Source: Bathymodiolus brooksi
Taxonomy: Eukaryota > Mollusca > Bivalvia > Mytilida > Modiolidae
Direction: 5' to 3'
Length of the DNA: 64,000 bases
NCBI GenBank assembly: GCA_963680875.1
Contig: OY804579.1
Coordinates: 23,917,804 to 23,981,803 of the forward strand
The notes beneath the pieces were generated by a model that saw only the letters and a list, made by a program, of their open reading frames with translations, had not been told where the DNA came from and ran no database searches. A program made the translations under genes and the position numbers. Positions 1-15,000 of this stretch are shown in pieces; within the stretch, counting starts at the first letter, position 1, and each line of letters begins with the position of its first letter.

Positions 1-3000
1 TATGCAACCCTAATGATGGTACATTCGATGATAATGAAGTCCACTTTGTACTAGACCAACAGGCTTAAGTTGGATTTTTATAGTGCTAGTTCACTGAAAC
101 AACAGTTGGCGGGAAGACATGTCGCTCCACTAAAGAAACATTATCCTGATTAAAAGCCAACAAGTCTTTGCTCTTTCTCCTTAATGCTGCACGCTTAGTG
201 TAGAAGCAACAAATACCATTCATAGTCTTTGGTTTCACCCGACGTTGGCTCAAACCCATGATCTACCACACTCGAGGCGAGCACGCTAACCATTACACCA
301 CCGATGAAGTTCAAAGAAGTACAGAAATATGTCATAAGGTTTGAAAATGATAGAACGACTTTGACACATCTAGAGATTCCTACCCACCTTTAGATTGTCA
401 GGTAACTCCTGTCTGCCAGCATAACCTGGGTTCATTGTAATAAATAATGTACATGTTGGGTCTAATGCCAACTCTGTTCCTTCAAACAGAAATCTTTTAA
501 GTCCTGCTGCTACAGCCTGTTGAATACTGAGAATCTGTTGAGCTACTACAGATAACACTTCAAGTTCTATACGATTGAACTCATCAAAACATGCCCATGC
601 ACCAGCCTGAGCCAAACCTTTGAAGAATTTTCCCATGGCTTTATAATCCAAACCATCAGAACAGTTAAATACGACACACTGAAAAATATGAAATTATACA
701 GATTAGATCTTTGTCTTGAATGGAATTGTAAAATTAAATACATTTTTCAATATTCTTCATTTTTTCCCATACATTTTTAGTATTTTAAAATATTTTTTTA
801 ACTAGGCTAGACTACAGAGTAAGAATAATTCAATACTTGCTAGGACATCTCTTCATGGCACAAGTCACAAACGGCAGTATATTTTTGAATAAACCTTACT
901 CAAGAGTTATTATTGTTACCTGGTTCTTCAGCCATATTTATTTTTCAGTAATTTGTAGCCCACATATTTATTTCAATGATTTGATGTCCTTTAAAGTGTC
1001 CTTTAATTTTGCAAAATAGTAAACTGCATTTTATTTAAAAAGACAAGAAGTAATCGATAATATGAATATGGCTTTTAACATAAAAGAATCTATGTAAAAT
1101 ATTACACTCTTATATTATATCAACCGTGTCAAACTATTTAATTAACAGTTTGGGTAAAGTCATAATTCGTAAGATCAGAAATGATTAAAAAAATTAACTT
1201 GGACATTTCTAACTGCTTTAAGATATAAACTAAAATAGTATGATACCTGTTTAGCAACAGCTTTAGCCAAATCTTTACAAGTTTCTGTCTTTCCTGTTCC
1301 AGCAGGACCTTCAGGTGCCCCACCAAGATTCAACTTCAATGCTCCCATCAAAGTTCTGAAATTAAATTGACATTACTCTTCACATTTATTTATTTACTGT
1401 TATGGGTTAAGAAGAAAAGATTTTTTACTTTAATATATTTTATTAATCTAAAAAAAACCAACACAAATGGATAAGACACAAGTTGTAAACTTATGAAGAC
1501 TTCTCTGGTATGAATTGTACATGAATTTTGTTGATTATCACATCATAAGTTTTGGTATTTTTATCATTAATATTTGTTTCCTGCACATATTAGCTGACTA
1601 GACTAATTTTCTTTAGCACCACACCAGAGTCCAAAAGTTCAAGAAAACAGACTGACCTGTAGCACCTATCAGTCAGTGGTGTAATGACCAGACGTCCAGA
1701 GTTACCCAGATATTCATAACCATATCCAATATCTGTGGTTATCATCCTCACAATGACATCATCCTCCCAATAGTAACGCAGCTGAGCCAACCAATCAAAG
1801 TCATACGGATTATTTACACCATCTTTGGACATTTGAGCTACAACGTCTCTAGCTGAAAACCACAAAAACATTTGTAAGTAGACATAACAGAGATATCATT
1901 TAGATAGGTTTGAACAATTTAAACAAATATATTTTCATACAATAAAAACTGAATTTTCCCTTTAAATAAAATCAAGACCCATAACTCTTTGACGACCAGA
2001 ATGAACATTACCATAATTTAACTTCAAATTGTAAATTGGGATACTGTGGAACATATTCAAAACAAATGTTTCATAAAAAAAAACTTAAGTTAATGGTGAA
2101 TTAACTGTTTAAATGAAAACTTACATTATTACTATCCATGGTGATATGAGAATGTAAGGTAAATGTATTACATGAATAAACTGACATGAAATAGAATAAG
2201 TATCTCATTAATAAAATATTACATAAGTCATATGTCTAAGCACTGATAGTACTAATATATGTAACTATTTGGGAAATATTTTTTTCTTTACCCATCTGTT
2301 GATTAATGTATAACAGATCATACTTCTAATATGTTTGCTTATATATGCATTCTTATTATTTATGAAAAAAGTTTAAATGGGGGTTAAGTTTATGGTGTTT
2401 AATGCTACTTTCAACAATATTTCAGATATATCATGGCGATCAGTTTTATTGGAAACCGGAGTACCCGGAGAAAATGGTGATGGTCAACAATTCCAGTAAT
2501 ATCAACAATAATATGTATACTTTACATAATAAAGTTCATTTATTATCTTATACATACCATGTACATCAATTACAGTTAAAGCTCCTAGTGTTACTCTGAT
2601 TCCAGCATCTAACTTCCCTCTCACTAACTTGACAATCTGATCTATCTGACCGTTACATTTTAAATGGTAGTTCTGTAACAATATAATATTCAAGTTAATA
2701 ATTCTGTAATAATGTAATATTCAAATTAATAATTCTGTAACAATATAATATTCAAGTTAATAATTCTGTAACAATATAATATTCAAGTTAATAATTCTGT
2801 AATAATATAATATTCAAGTTAATAATTCTGTAACAATATAATATTCAAGTTAATAATTCTGTAACAATGTAATATTCAAGTTAATAATTCTGTAACAATA
2901 TAATATTCAAGTTAATAATTCTGTAACAATATAATATTCAAGTTAATAATTCTGTAACAATATAATATTCAAGTTAATAATTCTCCAATAAAATTCATAA

Positions 3001-6000
3001 CCACAATATAATTATAACAAATCTAAAACATGTCTTATGGCTGTAAGACTTGAAAATTAAATTTCTCATAGAAACAACATTACAAGTCAAATACAGGAAG
3101 GAATAATTCACAAAGTTGAGTAGTAAGAGTAAAGTAATAAACACTTCTTTGTGGATGAATATCTAAAAGAACTATTTTAAATATTGTTTAACATTTACAT
3201 AGAAATAAAATAAAATTCTAACAAGAAATCTACATTAAAACATGACAAACCTTCATTCCATCTGGAGTTTTCATCGCCTCAATACATTCCTGAGTCCACC
3301 ATATTGAACCCACACAGATAGCCACTTGTCCTGGCCACTCAATGACCCACTGATTACGAGGTGTGGTAGAATAGGCTGCATTAGAATCCATGATTACTTT
3401 ACGTAAACTACTTATCATGACATCCTCAACTTGTAACAGCCATTTCTCTACCATACCCTACAATACAATTATTAGAATTCACGATTACTTCACTGAAACT
3501 TGTCTTATCATGACAGATATTTCTCTACCATTTCTTTATCAGACTCTTAAAATGAAAATGTTTCAATATCATAATTATAATTAAAGATTTAACTACATGT
3601 ATCTTTTCGGATAGAAAATGTAAGCTGGAAAACGTGCAACAATAACAACACATAGACTTTGAACCTGCCTAAACACATTCAAACCTTCATAAGATAACTG
3701 AAACCTTTGTGATTCCCATGTTGTTTTACACAGAACTAATAATAACTTTTATTATGTGATTCAAAGGGACCAATAATATGATTCTAAATGATAAAACAAT
3801 GTATCCCAGTTATCCATGATAACTGTCACTACAATAGGATTATAATTTTATTTCACATCTGCATGTCTGTTAACACTATATAAAAAGTTGAATTAATCAC
3901 TTCTGTTAGGGTTCAATATTAAAATAAAGAATCATGTCAAATGACAAAAAACATGTTGGATTTTTAATTCCAATTTGAACAATAATTCAGTTATATCATG
4001 GTGGTCAGTTTTATCACATAATGTTGTATCGAGTACACCTCGTCATCAGTGGGATTCGAACTTATAACATTAGTGGTGACAGGCACTGATTGCACAGGTA
4101 GTTGTAAATCCAACTACCATACGATCACGACCACGACGGCCCAGATTTATATGATAAGATAAATTGTACTGTTCATTGTTTAAGTGCAAATAGTGGAGGA
4201 ATAATAGCTACACAAGTAAATATATTTACATTAGCTTTAGCTGGTATAATTTTAGTACTGAATGGCACAGTTTCTTTTTCTGCTGAGATCATGCCTACAA
4301 TTTCCTGGTTTTCTGTAAATTCTAGTTTATTTATGCCCTCAAAACATTTCTTCAGATGAGGCTGTACTCGCATGGGATCCTTGGTCTCAGATAATATTTC
4401 TAACAACTCATCATTAGATAAGAAGAAAAATCTGCAATAATATAATGGACATTTTTACTTATATTTACAATGGTGATAAAAAGTAAACAAACCCCTGTAC
4501 TATACACATATAAACAAGTACTATAAAATTTATACAAAATTATGGTAAAACAATCCACTCGTGTATACAAGCCATCAAAAGAAGGAAATATAATATCCAT
4601 ATATTTCTTTTGTATGAAAATAACGGTGAAGTAAAACTGTACATACAGCAATCTAGTTTTACAAACTAAATGTGGTACTCTAATACACGGTCAAGAAAAA
4701 CAGTAAATATAGACATTATATAATTATATAGTTAGTAAGAAAGGATATAGATGTAAATGAACATGAAAGATTATCCAACTTTACACTTAGACAAAATTTA
4801 AAATAAATAAAAAGAGTGTTTATATTTTAAACATTACCTTGGGAAGTACAATCTCTTTTTCTCTAAGTAAGCATTTAATCCCTTCTGAATTTCCTCTAAC
4901 AGATTATTTGCATCTTTTAATCGTCCCAACATATTGTTCTGACTTGTTGCAACAAGACAATTAGGATCTTTGACAGCTTCAGTCATTATGTCTCTCCATA
5001 CACTATCTACTATACCAAATTTACGACCTTCCTCTGGCATCTGAGCTAGGATATCTTCTGAACTGAAGATTGGCTCCAAATATAACCATGTAGCTTGACA
5101 CTGTAAAAAGTCATTATATCAAAGTTAATTTGACAGAAACAGTAAACTTTATAAAATTTATAGAAGATCAGATAATAAAATCTAAATGACATATACTGAC
5201 TGAAATCATCAATTACAGTCTTTATTTATACACATTACCTTGATTACTGATAAAATGAAAAACAAAAAATGGAACAATGTATCCATAGTACACATATGGC
5301 TCATTCTTATTTTTCAGCCAATCTAAGGGCATAACTCCAAAACACAAAAAAGAGGTAGTCAGAAATCGAACTTGATCTTCTTTATATGGTTCCTGACCTT
5401 GTGTATAAATTTCAAATTTGTATAAGGGAAACAAGTTATTGAGCGGAAACAAAATGCAGGACGGACCCCACTGTTGAAACGAGACAATTTAAAGATCATC
5501 TGCAAAGTTGAGCATCCATTTCAGTTTAAACAATATGCAAGCATTATTGTAACAGGCAACTATATGTTTATCTAATGTATAATTTACCTTCAGCCATTCA
5601 TCCAGAATGTCTTGCATCAACACAAGTTTTTCTTCCCATTCCTTCATCTCTGCTTCAAATGGTTTGATAAAAGGTGATCCTCTCATGGTCTGAGCTTTTA
5701 CGATATGATCATCCAGTAATACTTGTATGTCATCAGGAGCTGCTAAAATACTTACACCCTGTAAAACAATTGGTTAAACAACATATTTAGGGACCAAAAT
5801 GATCAAATGTTTAAATTTTTGAACTGTGATCAATTTTGAAACTACATACTTAGGGGTCAAAATGACAAAAAAAATAATTTTGAACTGTGAAATTATGTGC
5901 AATTAATTTTGGAATGTTGTGTTTAGGGCCAATTATTTTTTGCACGTCTTTATATTTATCTGAACTTTTTAGGTTTTTGCTTAAAAAGTCTAAATATACA

Positions 6001-9000
6001 GGTTTAATATTATTGTGACTCAAAAATTAACACTTACATGTAACTGTGGTTAAAAAAACTTAGTTTTTCACAAATCTCATGTTGACAAACAAAACTAGTA
6101 TTTATTGAGTATACATTTTCAAATCTAACATACTGTTTCTCTGTATGGAATCAATTCAAACGCCATGTCTTTCCATTCAAACTTCATTCTTTCCAATGCT
6201 TTCTCTAGAGAGAATTCTTTAGCAGCCGAGGCTCCTATGTCTTCTAATCTGTAAAAAAGAAACATTATGAATATCTTTATCACATACCAGTAATCCTATT
6301 CATACTAAATCAGTTGCTTAGGTTACTAAATGTTTATCAAAATAGCTGGGTTATCTCAATTTGTAACAAAAAATCATTTGATGCTTCTCAGCTAAGCATA
6401 CAACATTAAGGAGTAAGAGACAAGACTGGTTACTTGATAAGTGTGTTTGAAAGGAGTGACATGTCTACCTGTGGAGCATTGTTTCACAGAGTAAGTATTA
6501 TAAAACTTCAACTCAGCATGTTGGTCTAGTATAAAGCAGTATGTTTATTGCACAGATAAGACATTTATCAAATAATGACATCTAAGTGCTTAAAATACAG
6601 TTATAAACTTTGACATAAAATGATTCAAAGGAATATCTTTATTCACTAGTTTTCTCAATACAATTTCCTTTTTCTCCATTGAAACTTACTGTGGTAAAAA
6701 CTTGGTAAGACCAAACTCCAACATGTTACTGAGAGATGTTCCTTCCTGTGGCTTTATGTCAACTCCTACAATTTCACTCATCTAAAAATGAAAATTTAAA
6801 TAGCATGTGTGAATAAATCCTTTAAAAAACAATTTTAATTTAAAACTTTTCTTCCCATTTTGAAGACATGTATAATTTGGCTATACACATTAAGTCTTTT
6901 TTTATACAAAACCAAAGGATGCAATAACTCAAATAATATGGGGGGGGGGGGGGGGGGGAAATGTGCAAATCAATCAATATTTTGCAAAATAGAAAGTATT
7001 TCACCAAAACTTGTTCAAATTTAAGCTCTCATTTGGAGAAAAATATATCTGTATTGGCACAATATAACTGAAATATTGTTGAAAGTGGCATTAAATACCA
7101 TAACTCTATACCCAATCTCTGACTCTATTGGCTGGACTAAGATTAGTACGTCTTTATATATGTTTTATCTCTATGTACCATATATACAGTAATAAGAGAC
7201 AAGTCGGTTGTGGGTCGTCATACTAAATCTGACACCCTACGTATGATTGGAGTCAACTTGGTGTAAATTGACACTATGGTTTAACAGGAGAAGAAAATTT
7301 AAAAAGTTCATGTCAGAACAAATAGATGACAGATGTGAAGTATTGCCAATAGTTCACATGGCATTGTGGGTCAGGAAAACTAAAATTAGAATAAGTACAT
7401 AATATTGTTTAGATAGATTTTACAATTTAGATTTTAATCATATAAAAATAAAAACGTCGTAGATATCAAATTTAGTGTGCATGCCGTGTTTCTGGAATAA
7501 CATTCATCAGGTACACTCAAAATCAAAAGATTAGAAAGCCAAATAATTTAAATTTTGGGAGCAATAAAACCAAAGTGCCTAAACACGATAGCCAAAATCA
7601 GCTAAGGTCACCTATACCTGAGGGAGGAGAACCTTATTTTTATTAATAATATATTTACCCTTGTCCAATGTCTGTCTCTGATACCAGGATTACAAATAGT
7701 TTGTAGGATTGGTACATGTTGTTTAAATTTATCAATCTTTCCTCTGACATTGTCAGCTATTCTACGAGGACCAGCTTGATCATTGAATGTCTTTGTTAAC
7801 TTGTACATTACTCTCCACATGTCTCCAACATCATTCTCAATCTCCTCTGCATTTAAATCCTGGAACGCTCCTAATAAATAAAATTTAATGAATGCATAAA
7901 AGTAAAATAAAAATGAACTTACAATGAGTCAAGAAATCTCAAGGATAATTAATTGCTGTAAATCGACTTATCACAAGTTTTATATATTACTCTTTTTTTT
8001 CCGAGACTTCATAAACCATCATAATAAAAGGATAAAAAAATACATCTGACATAATTATTTCAATGTATTTGATCCCATAAAACTAGTTCAACTCCCCCTC
8101 TTATTTATTTTCATAAAAGTCAATTTCTGTCTGATGAAAACTTATAGTAAGTTTACAACTTTAGTGATTACAAAATACAAAGCTTTGTGAAGAGACAGGA
8201 CATACAAGTATAACTTCTCCTTTGATATTATCCAAGGACACCACAAAAAAATGACCACACAAGACAGTTGGATACTAAATATATGAATTGTACTACAAGT
8301 GGAATATAAAGTAGGGTTGAATGAGACAGGATTTTGCTGAATAGAAGTTTCTGAGGCCATTTTGATCATAGTGATTTAAAGTTTTTATTCAAATTGCACC
8401 TCCCCCCACCCCCTTTCCTAATAGAAAAATACCAAGAATTAACATTTAATTTTAATATGTCAAGAGAAAGTTAGATTATGAAATAAAAACCAGTTGTTGA
8501 CCAATCAGTGTCGACACGATCACATATCAAAGAAATAAATAAATCTAGAGTCTAAAAATGGAAGAATGTGCCCATATGACACGGATGCCCCACTTCCAGC
8601 TAAAGAACAGAAAAATTTGTTATGCCCAAAACCAAACTAGATGTTCCTTTTATGATATCAGATCCTTGTGTATAAATATCAAATGATTTGCTTAAGGGGA
8701 ACTTAAATTATTGAGCAGAAACCAAATGTGGGACAATACAGACAAACATGGGTAAAACTTAATGCCCACAATGACTAGTGGCGGGGAGATAAAAATAAAG
8801 CCTGTTTTAATATTATTTACCATTTAGCCATTTCTCGTGTTTCTGGTGGAAGGAATAAGCAGTATTCCATAACTTCTCATAGGGTTCTTTCATTGTAAAC
8901 ATCTGTTGTAACTGTGGGAAGTAACTCTGCTCCCATTCTAATAGAGCTTCCTCTTGGTTTACACCCTCCAATTCTTCACGGGCTGCTACAAGGTTGGTAT

Positions 9001-12000
9001 CTAGTGTAGCTAACTGCTCTGTGTTGTTTCTCATAGCATCTTCACTTAGGAACTACAAAATAGTATTGGGTTTAATAGTTATCAATTTATTCTAGAATTA
9101 GCACACTAAGAAACTATAATTAAAATATAGGGGTATTTACAGGAAGTTAATTTTATTTTGATATAACACATGTTTATTCAACGATTTAAAAAATGAAGCA
9201 AAAATTTTAGAATTTTTTATACATGTACATATTTCAAGATAAATAAATTATGATACAGTGTGTTAAGATAAGAGGTGATTGTTTGTTTTTGTTGATATTA
9301 GTGGAATTGATGACCATCACTGTTTAAACTTTCTTTTCATGAGTAGAAAACAAACCTCTTTTTTCTTGAAAGATTCAACTTCCTTCAACATATCATTGAG
9401 TTTCTCCTCAAATTTAGCAGTCCTACTTCTTAACTCATCCTCAATTGAATCTCTCTTGCTGAGGATAATCTTCTGAGCTATTTCAAAAACATTTTTAATG
9501 TGATCTGGCCAATGGAAGACATGGGTATTCAATTTCTGATCTTCAGCTATAAGAAAAAAAGAACAAAATCATCAACATCACTAACTTCACTTCTATATTT
9601 TTCTGAATCAAATGTTTTATTAGCAAAATCTATTTTAATTTTCCAAAACCTGGATAAATTCCATAGGTAATAAGTATATTTGATACAGTAGTATAATGCA
9701 TTTGTATGTTGTCACTTTGACTGACAAAGTTATTCTTTATTTTATTCTTATTATACATTTACAATAGAACTAAACATGTTTTGTGAATGTTATCAAAAGG
9801 GGGATATATGAATTACATATTACAAATTAAAATATAAATAGAATGGTACATTAAATTTTATAATTTGAAATTGTGAAAATTAAAATTTCATTTCTTTTTT
9901 TTTAAATCAATTATACCCAAAGATAGTATCACAATATAAGTTTTGTATATTAAAACAAATGGCAATGACAACATACCTTTTAATCAGGTAATTCAAAATT
10001 TTCCTTAAGAATGACAGAGAGATACTTACTGGGATAAATAGCATAATCTAAGAGGAACATTAGACGATCCTTGGCATCTTCAATATCATCTTTCAATTTA
10101 TATACTGTCACATCCTGGGACTACAAAAGTAAACAACACATATTTAGAAATATTATATTTATTTGTAAGAAATGAGATAATACAAAATTGTACTCTACAT
10201 AGTGAAGATTTTGTGTGTTTGTCGCTACTAAATAATCAATCTTTAAAACATTCAAAGTTTGTTCTATAACGCAAGAATTTCATGTTAATTGATACATTCT
10301 ATAAATTTGCTGACTGGCCTCCATACTGAACAAAGCCTGCAGGGATGTTTGTAGTTTTTGTGTGTTTATCTATAGTTTAACTTTAGTGTTTATCCACAAC
10401 TCATACAAATTAGCACTTGTGATAGTTGGTGACTTTAAATCTGAAAATAATTTTTGTGCAAATTTGCTTAATATTATTTAATAATGATTATTCCTTAATA
10501 TTTGCATATTTTCTGTTTTACTCAAAAATAATATTATTGCTTGTAACACATTGCAGAAGGCAACTTTTAGAACAATTTGAATTATAATTTCTGTGGGTTT
10601 TTTTATAACTAAAAAAGATTTATTACTGTTTTCATGTATTCCTGTATTTCCACTAATTCCTGTGTTGTTTTAGGTGTTTCATTTACTCTATCAGCCATTT
10701 TGTCATATCTTTCACACAATCTGAAAACAAAATATATATAGTATAACTAATCGTAGATTTTGAATATCAAAATAAGACTACGAGTGACCGAAGTACGAAT
10801 AAGGATTAAACGAGTGGGCATTTTCTGCCCACGAGTTTAATCCTTAATGCGTATTCGGTCACAAGTCAAGTGGTCTTATTTTGATATTCAAAATGTATGA
10901 TTTAGCTATACTGTTTATTATATAGACTTCCAAAATTTCTTATATATTATTTTTTTATTTGTATATTTCATTCCACTCGTATGAATCTACAAGTCGTAAC
11001 TAACGGGTTCAGCTGGAAGAATCTGTCATCTTTAAAATGTGAAATCCTACATGTCATATTTACAACAATACACAAAAATGCCTACCTTGAAAACTTATTT
11101 TAGTTAAATTTGATCCAAACTGAAGCATACACGAAGCCAAATAATGTCTAATCTTTACGTTTCAAACTGGAAGTCTTCATATGACATCATGTTGGTTATG
11201 TGCCAAAGTCGTCAGTAACATTTCGTGAAATTGTTTCAGTTTACAATCGTGTGTGTATTCATCGCAGCACAAGGGACGTAACCACCACACTTAAACTGTA
11301 AATATGGGAAGGGAAATGTGGTGATGCCTAGAAAGTTAATGGGAAAAGATATTTCAACACAAATCTCCACATAATGTTAAGACTGACAGTATTTTGAATA
11401 AATTTCATGACATTATTTATCAAGAATATTTATATAATCTATGAACCAAACAGAAATTCTGTAGCATTACAACATTTCTGATTACTTAATAGTTGATACT
11501 GAGATTGTGTAATATAATTTAAGTGGCTTGGAGTTATAATATAAGGATTGCTCCATTATTTTTTACAATAAATTTCATCTTGTCAAAATCTTGAATTTAG
11601 TTATTCAGCTAGCTCAAATGAAAGACTTATCTCCTGACTCTCTTGCTGCTAGACTTACGCTCTGTTCATATCTCTGTTATCATCAACTTGTCTAGTGACT
11701 AGTTTATCTTTAAGTCTTTCAGCTCTACCACACAAATCTTCATTTAATGCTACACAATCTAGACAGAACATACTTAGTGGTACTGTGATTCTTAGTAAGG
11801 CAATCTCCTCCTTCAATTTGTTAAAGGCTATGATTTTCTGAAAAGGAAATGATCTCCACTCATTATATACCTATGTAGACAATGAACAACAGAATCTGTA
11901 ATTTTTTTCTAATGTTGAATAAGGTTTTACTTATACACTAATCAATTAACGGACATTTACATTGTAATTCCTGTTTCCATTGATATTGGCATTTCATATA

Positions 12001-15000
12001 TTCTACCCATTGTAATTATGAAATATTGAAAAGTATTTTTACAATGAATAATTATTGATCACACATTTTTCTTGAGTCATAATGAATTTATGTAACGTCA
12101 CTGAAAGTGGAGTAAAACACACATAACCCTTAAAATAAAGTGTCCTTCAATCTGAGAGAAAGTTCTGTCAATATTTACATTCTTATAAGCTTCAATGGAG
12201 TGGTCTTCCCTTAGAAAAGCTGCAACTTCCTGTTCTGCTTCATTGTTCAGTAAATTGGCATACTTTTTGTAAGTGTTCAAGTATCTATAAAAATTGTATT
12301 AATAAATTGTTATTCATTCATGATTAAAGAATAAACTACTGTACTTAATTGTGCTTAGTGTGAAACAAGATTATTTTTTCTTTATTAAAAAGCCTAACGC
12401 AGAATAATATTTCTAGATTTGCAAATTCCTTTCCATAGTTTTGATATTTGACTAATTGCTTCCAATTTGCATATTATAGTGCATATACTATTGAAGTTCA
12501 GCGATAACCATGAACACTATAGACATTGTAGTCAATACATACTAATAAATCCATAGTAAATACAGTGAATCCTGTCTAAACCGAAACCTGACTAAAATAG
12601 AATCCTGTATAAACTGAACTTTAAATCAATTCCCAATATTAGATTTTTTTTTTATTAATTTAACTTGTATAAACTGGATGCCTGTCTATTCCGAAAACAA
12701 AATCTGGTTTTGCTTAGAGATGTTTGACTGTATATTAATTTCTATAGTATACTGTCAATCTTTTTTCAGCAAGTTATAATTTGTCTCAAATACATAATGT
12801 TAACATTAGTTAAAACATCCAACATTTGTCATCCATTTCTTATATACTTCTTAGAAATGACCAGTATGTACAAAAGAACATTTCAATGACCTGTTAAAAA
12901 GAGCTAAATCTTGCTTACATAAATCAACATTGATAACATATTAACTTACTTTTGTGGTCCAACTGTATTATGTTTAAATATATCCATAGCTTTGTCCACA
13001 TATTCTACAACCAATGCCTCCTCAATCTTTACTGTTCTTAGTAACAATTTCTTACTTCTCATGTCAGGGAATAATTCACATTCAACCTAGCAATAAAAAT
13101 ATACAGCTCTTATATTACCTGTCAGAGTATCATACAAAATTATAAGCCTTTCACAAAAGAGATGTGTTGCCTGTATGCTATTGAAGTGTTGATGGCAATA
13201 ATTAGATGTACACATAGAATTTTATATGATATTATATTATATTTTTCCTGTTGAATTCTAGTTCAAACAGCACTTTCAGATCTTTTATATTCAGTCAATC
13301 AGAACATGCTATGCAACATGACAGTTATAGCTGATATCATTTCAAGATCAAATAATGATGTAAATTTGAGAATTATCCATAGATCACCATTTTTCAAATG
13401 AACAAGCAAATTCAGACATTATTGTTTCACATTTCAGATAATCAAACTCAAGTCATATCCCATGTCCAGCATATTGGAAGTAAATGAGAAAAAATTATTG
13501 GGGACAAACAAACAAACAAAGATAATTCATGCAAAGTTTAGCTCAAAATGTACATTCTTTCAGTCAATCAGAAACTAACACTACCATGTCTTAAGAGCAC
13601 TCTTTTCTCACAAGAAAAGATTGAAAATTTGGATTTTACAAGATAGTGAAACCTCACCTTGCCATAGACCAGGTAAGTAATAAATACCAATAAGAAACAA
13701 ATGTATGTCCATTGTTTTAAATCAGTTATCTCCCTTTTCCATTATTTCAATATCTAGGATTCTTACCCTGGTTAATCCATCACCACTGGCAACAATTTCA
13801 GAGAAACATCTAAGGATAATATCTCTGATCTCTTTGAATGCTGGGTCAAATACAATCTTAGGTTCTTCTACCTTTAACTTGATTATCATGATTGAAGTTT
13901 CTAGGTATTTCAATTCATCAAAAGGCTCTTCAAAGTCATTACCAGCCTGGAATATAAGAAATAAAGTTACTCTTCTAGATGTTTACTTTTGTGTTATTTA
14001 ACAGCTTTGATTCTAATTTTGATATCTATATATCTTTCATTTAAAACAAAACAGGTCATCTGCTCCAAATTCATATAGGTACACTATTAACATTTCATAT
14101 AAACTTGATGTATAAAAAACTAAAGCATATATTTAAAAAAAAAGATATTGCAAATATACTATACCGTCTGTATGTAAATAAACAAGGATATTAGATCAAA
14201 CTAATAACAAGGGCAACGCAAAGCGTGGCATATCCCCTCACCTAAAAATTAGACCCTGTGACCTTGACCTTTGACCTTGAAAATCAATAGGGTTCCAGAT
14301 TCTCTTAAGGTCTAAGTATGTACCAAGTTTGGTCAAAATCCATTGCAGGATGTTGATTCTAGTGTTCACAAGGATGTTACGCAGTAAAAATTTGACCCGG
14401 TGACATTGACCTTTGACCTATGACCTTGAAAATCAATAGAGTTCCAGACTCTCCTAAGGACTACGTATGTACCAAGTTTGGTCAAAATCCATTGAAGGAT
14501 CTTGATTCTAGAGTGTTCACAAAGATGTTATGCTGTAAAAATTTGTCCCTGTGACCTTGACCTTTGACCTTGAAAATCAATAGGGTTCCAGACTCTCGGA
14601 AGGACTAAGTATGTACCATGTTTGGTCAACATCCATTGAAGGATGTTGATTCTAGAGTGTTCACAAGGATGTTACATGGTAAAAAAATTACCCAGTGACC
14701 TTGACCTTGAAAATCAATAGGGTTTCAGACTCCCCTAAGGACTAGGTATGTACCAAGTTTAGTCAAAATCCATTGAAGGATGTTGATTCTAGAGTGTTCA
14801 CAAGGATGTTATGCGGGAAAAATTTGACCCGGTGACATTGACCTTTGACCTATGACCTGGAAAATCAATAGGGTTCCAGATTCTCCTAAGGACTAAGTAT
14901 ATACCAAGTTTGGTCAACATCCATTGAAGGATGTTGATTCTAGAGTGTTCATAAGGATGTTAAATGGTAAAAAAATGACCCAGTGACCTTGAACTTTGAC

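Noticed and set aside
2671..2980. CRISPR-like array (regular 31-bp direct repeats)
   Set aside because: The repeats are contiguous with no unique spacers, and the locus is a eukaryotic intron.
9279..9340. Possible exon shared with 27560-27625 (similar 65-bp sequences)
   Set aside because: The similarity stops before the DNAH7 exon edge at 9356 and has no open frame of note; probably a small dispersed repeat.
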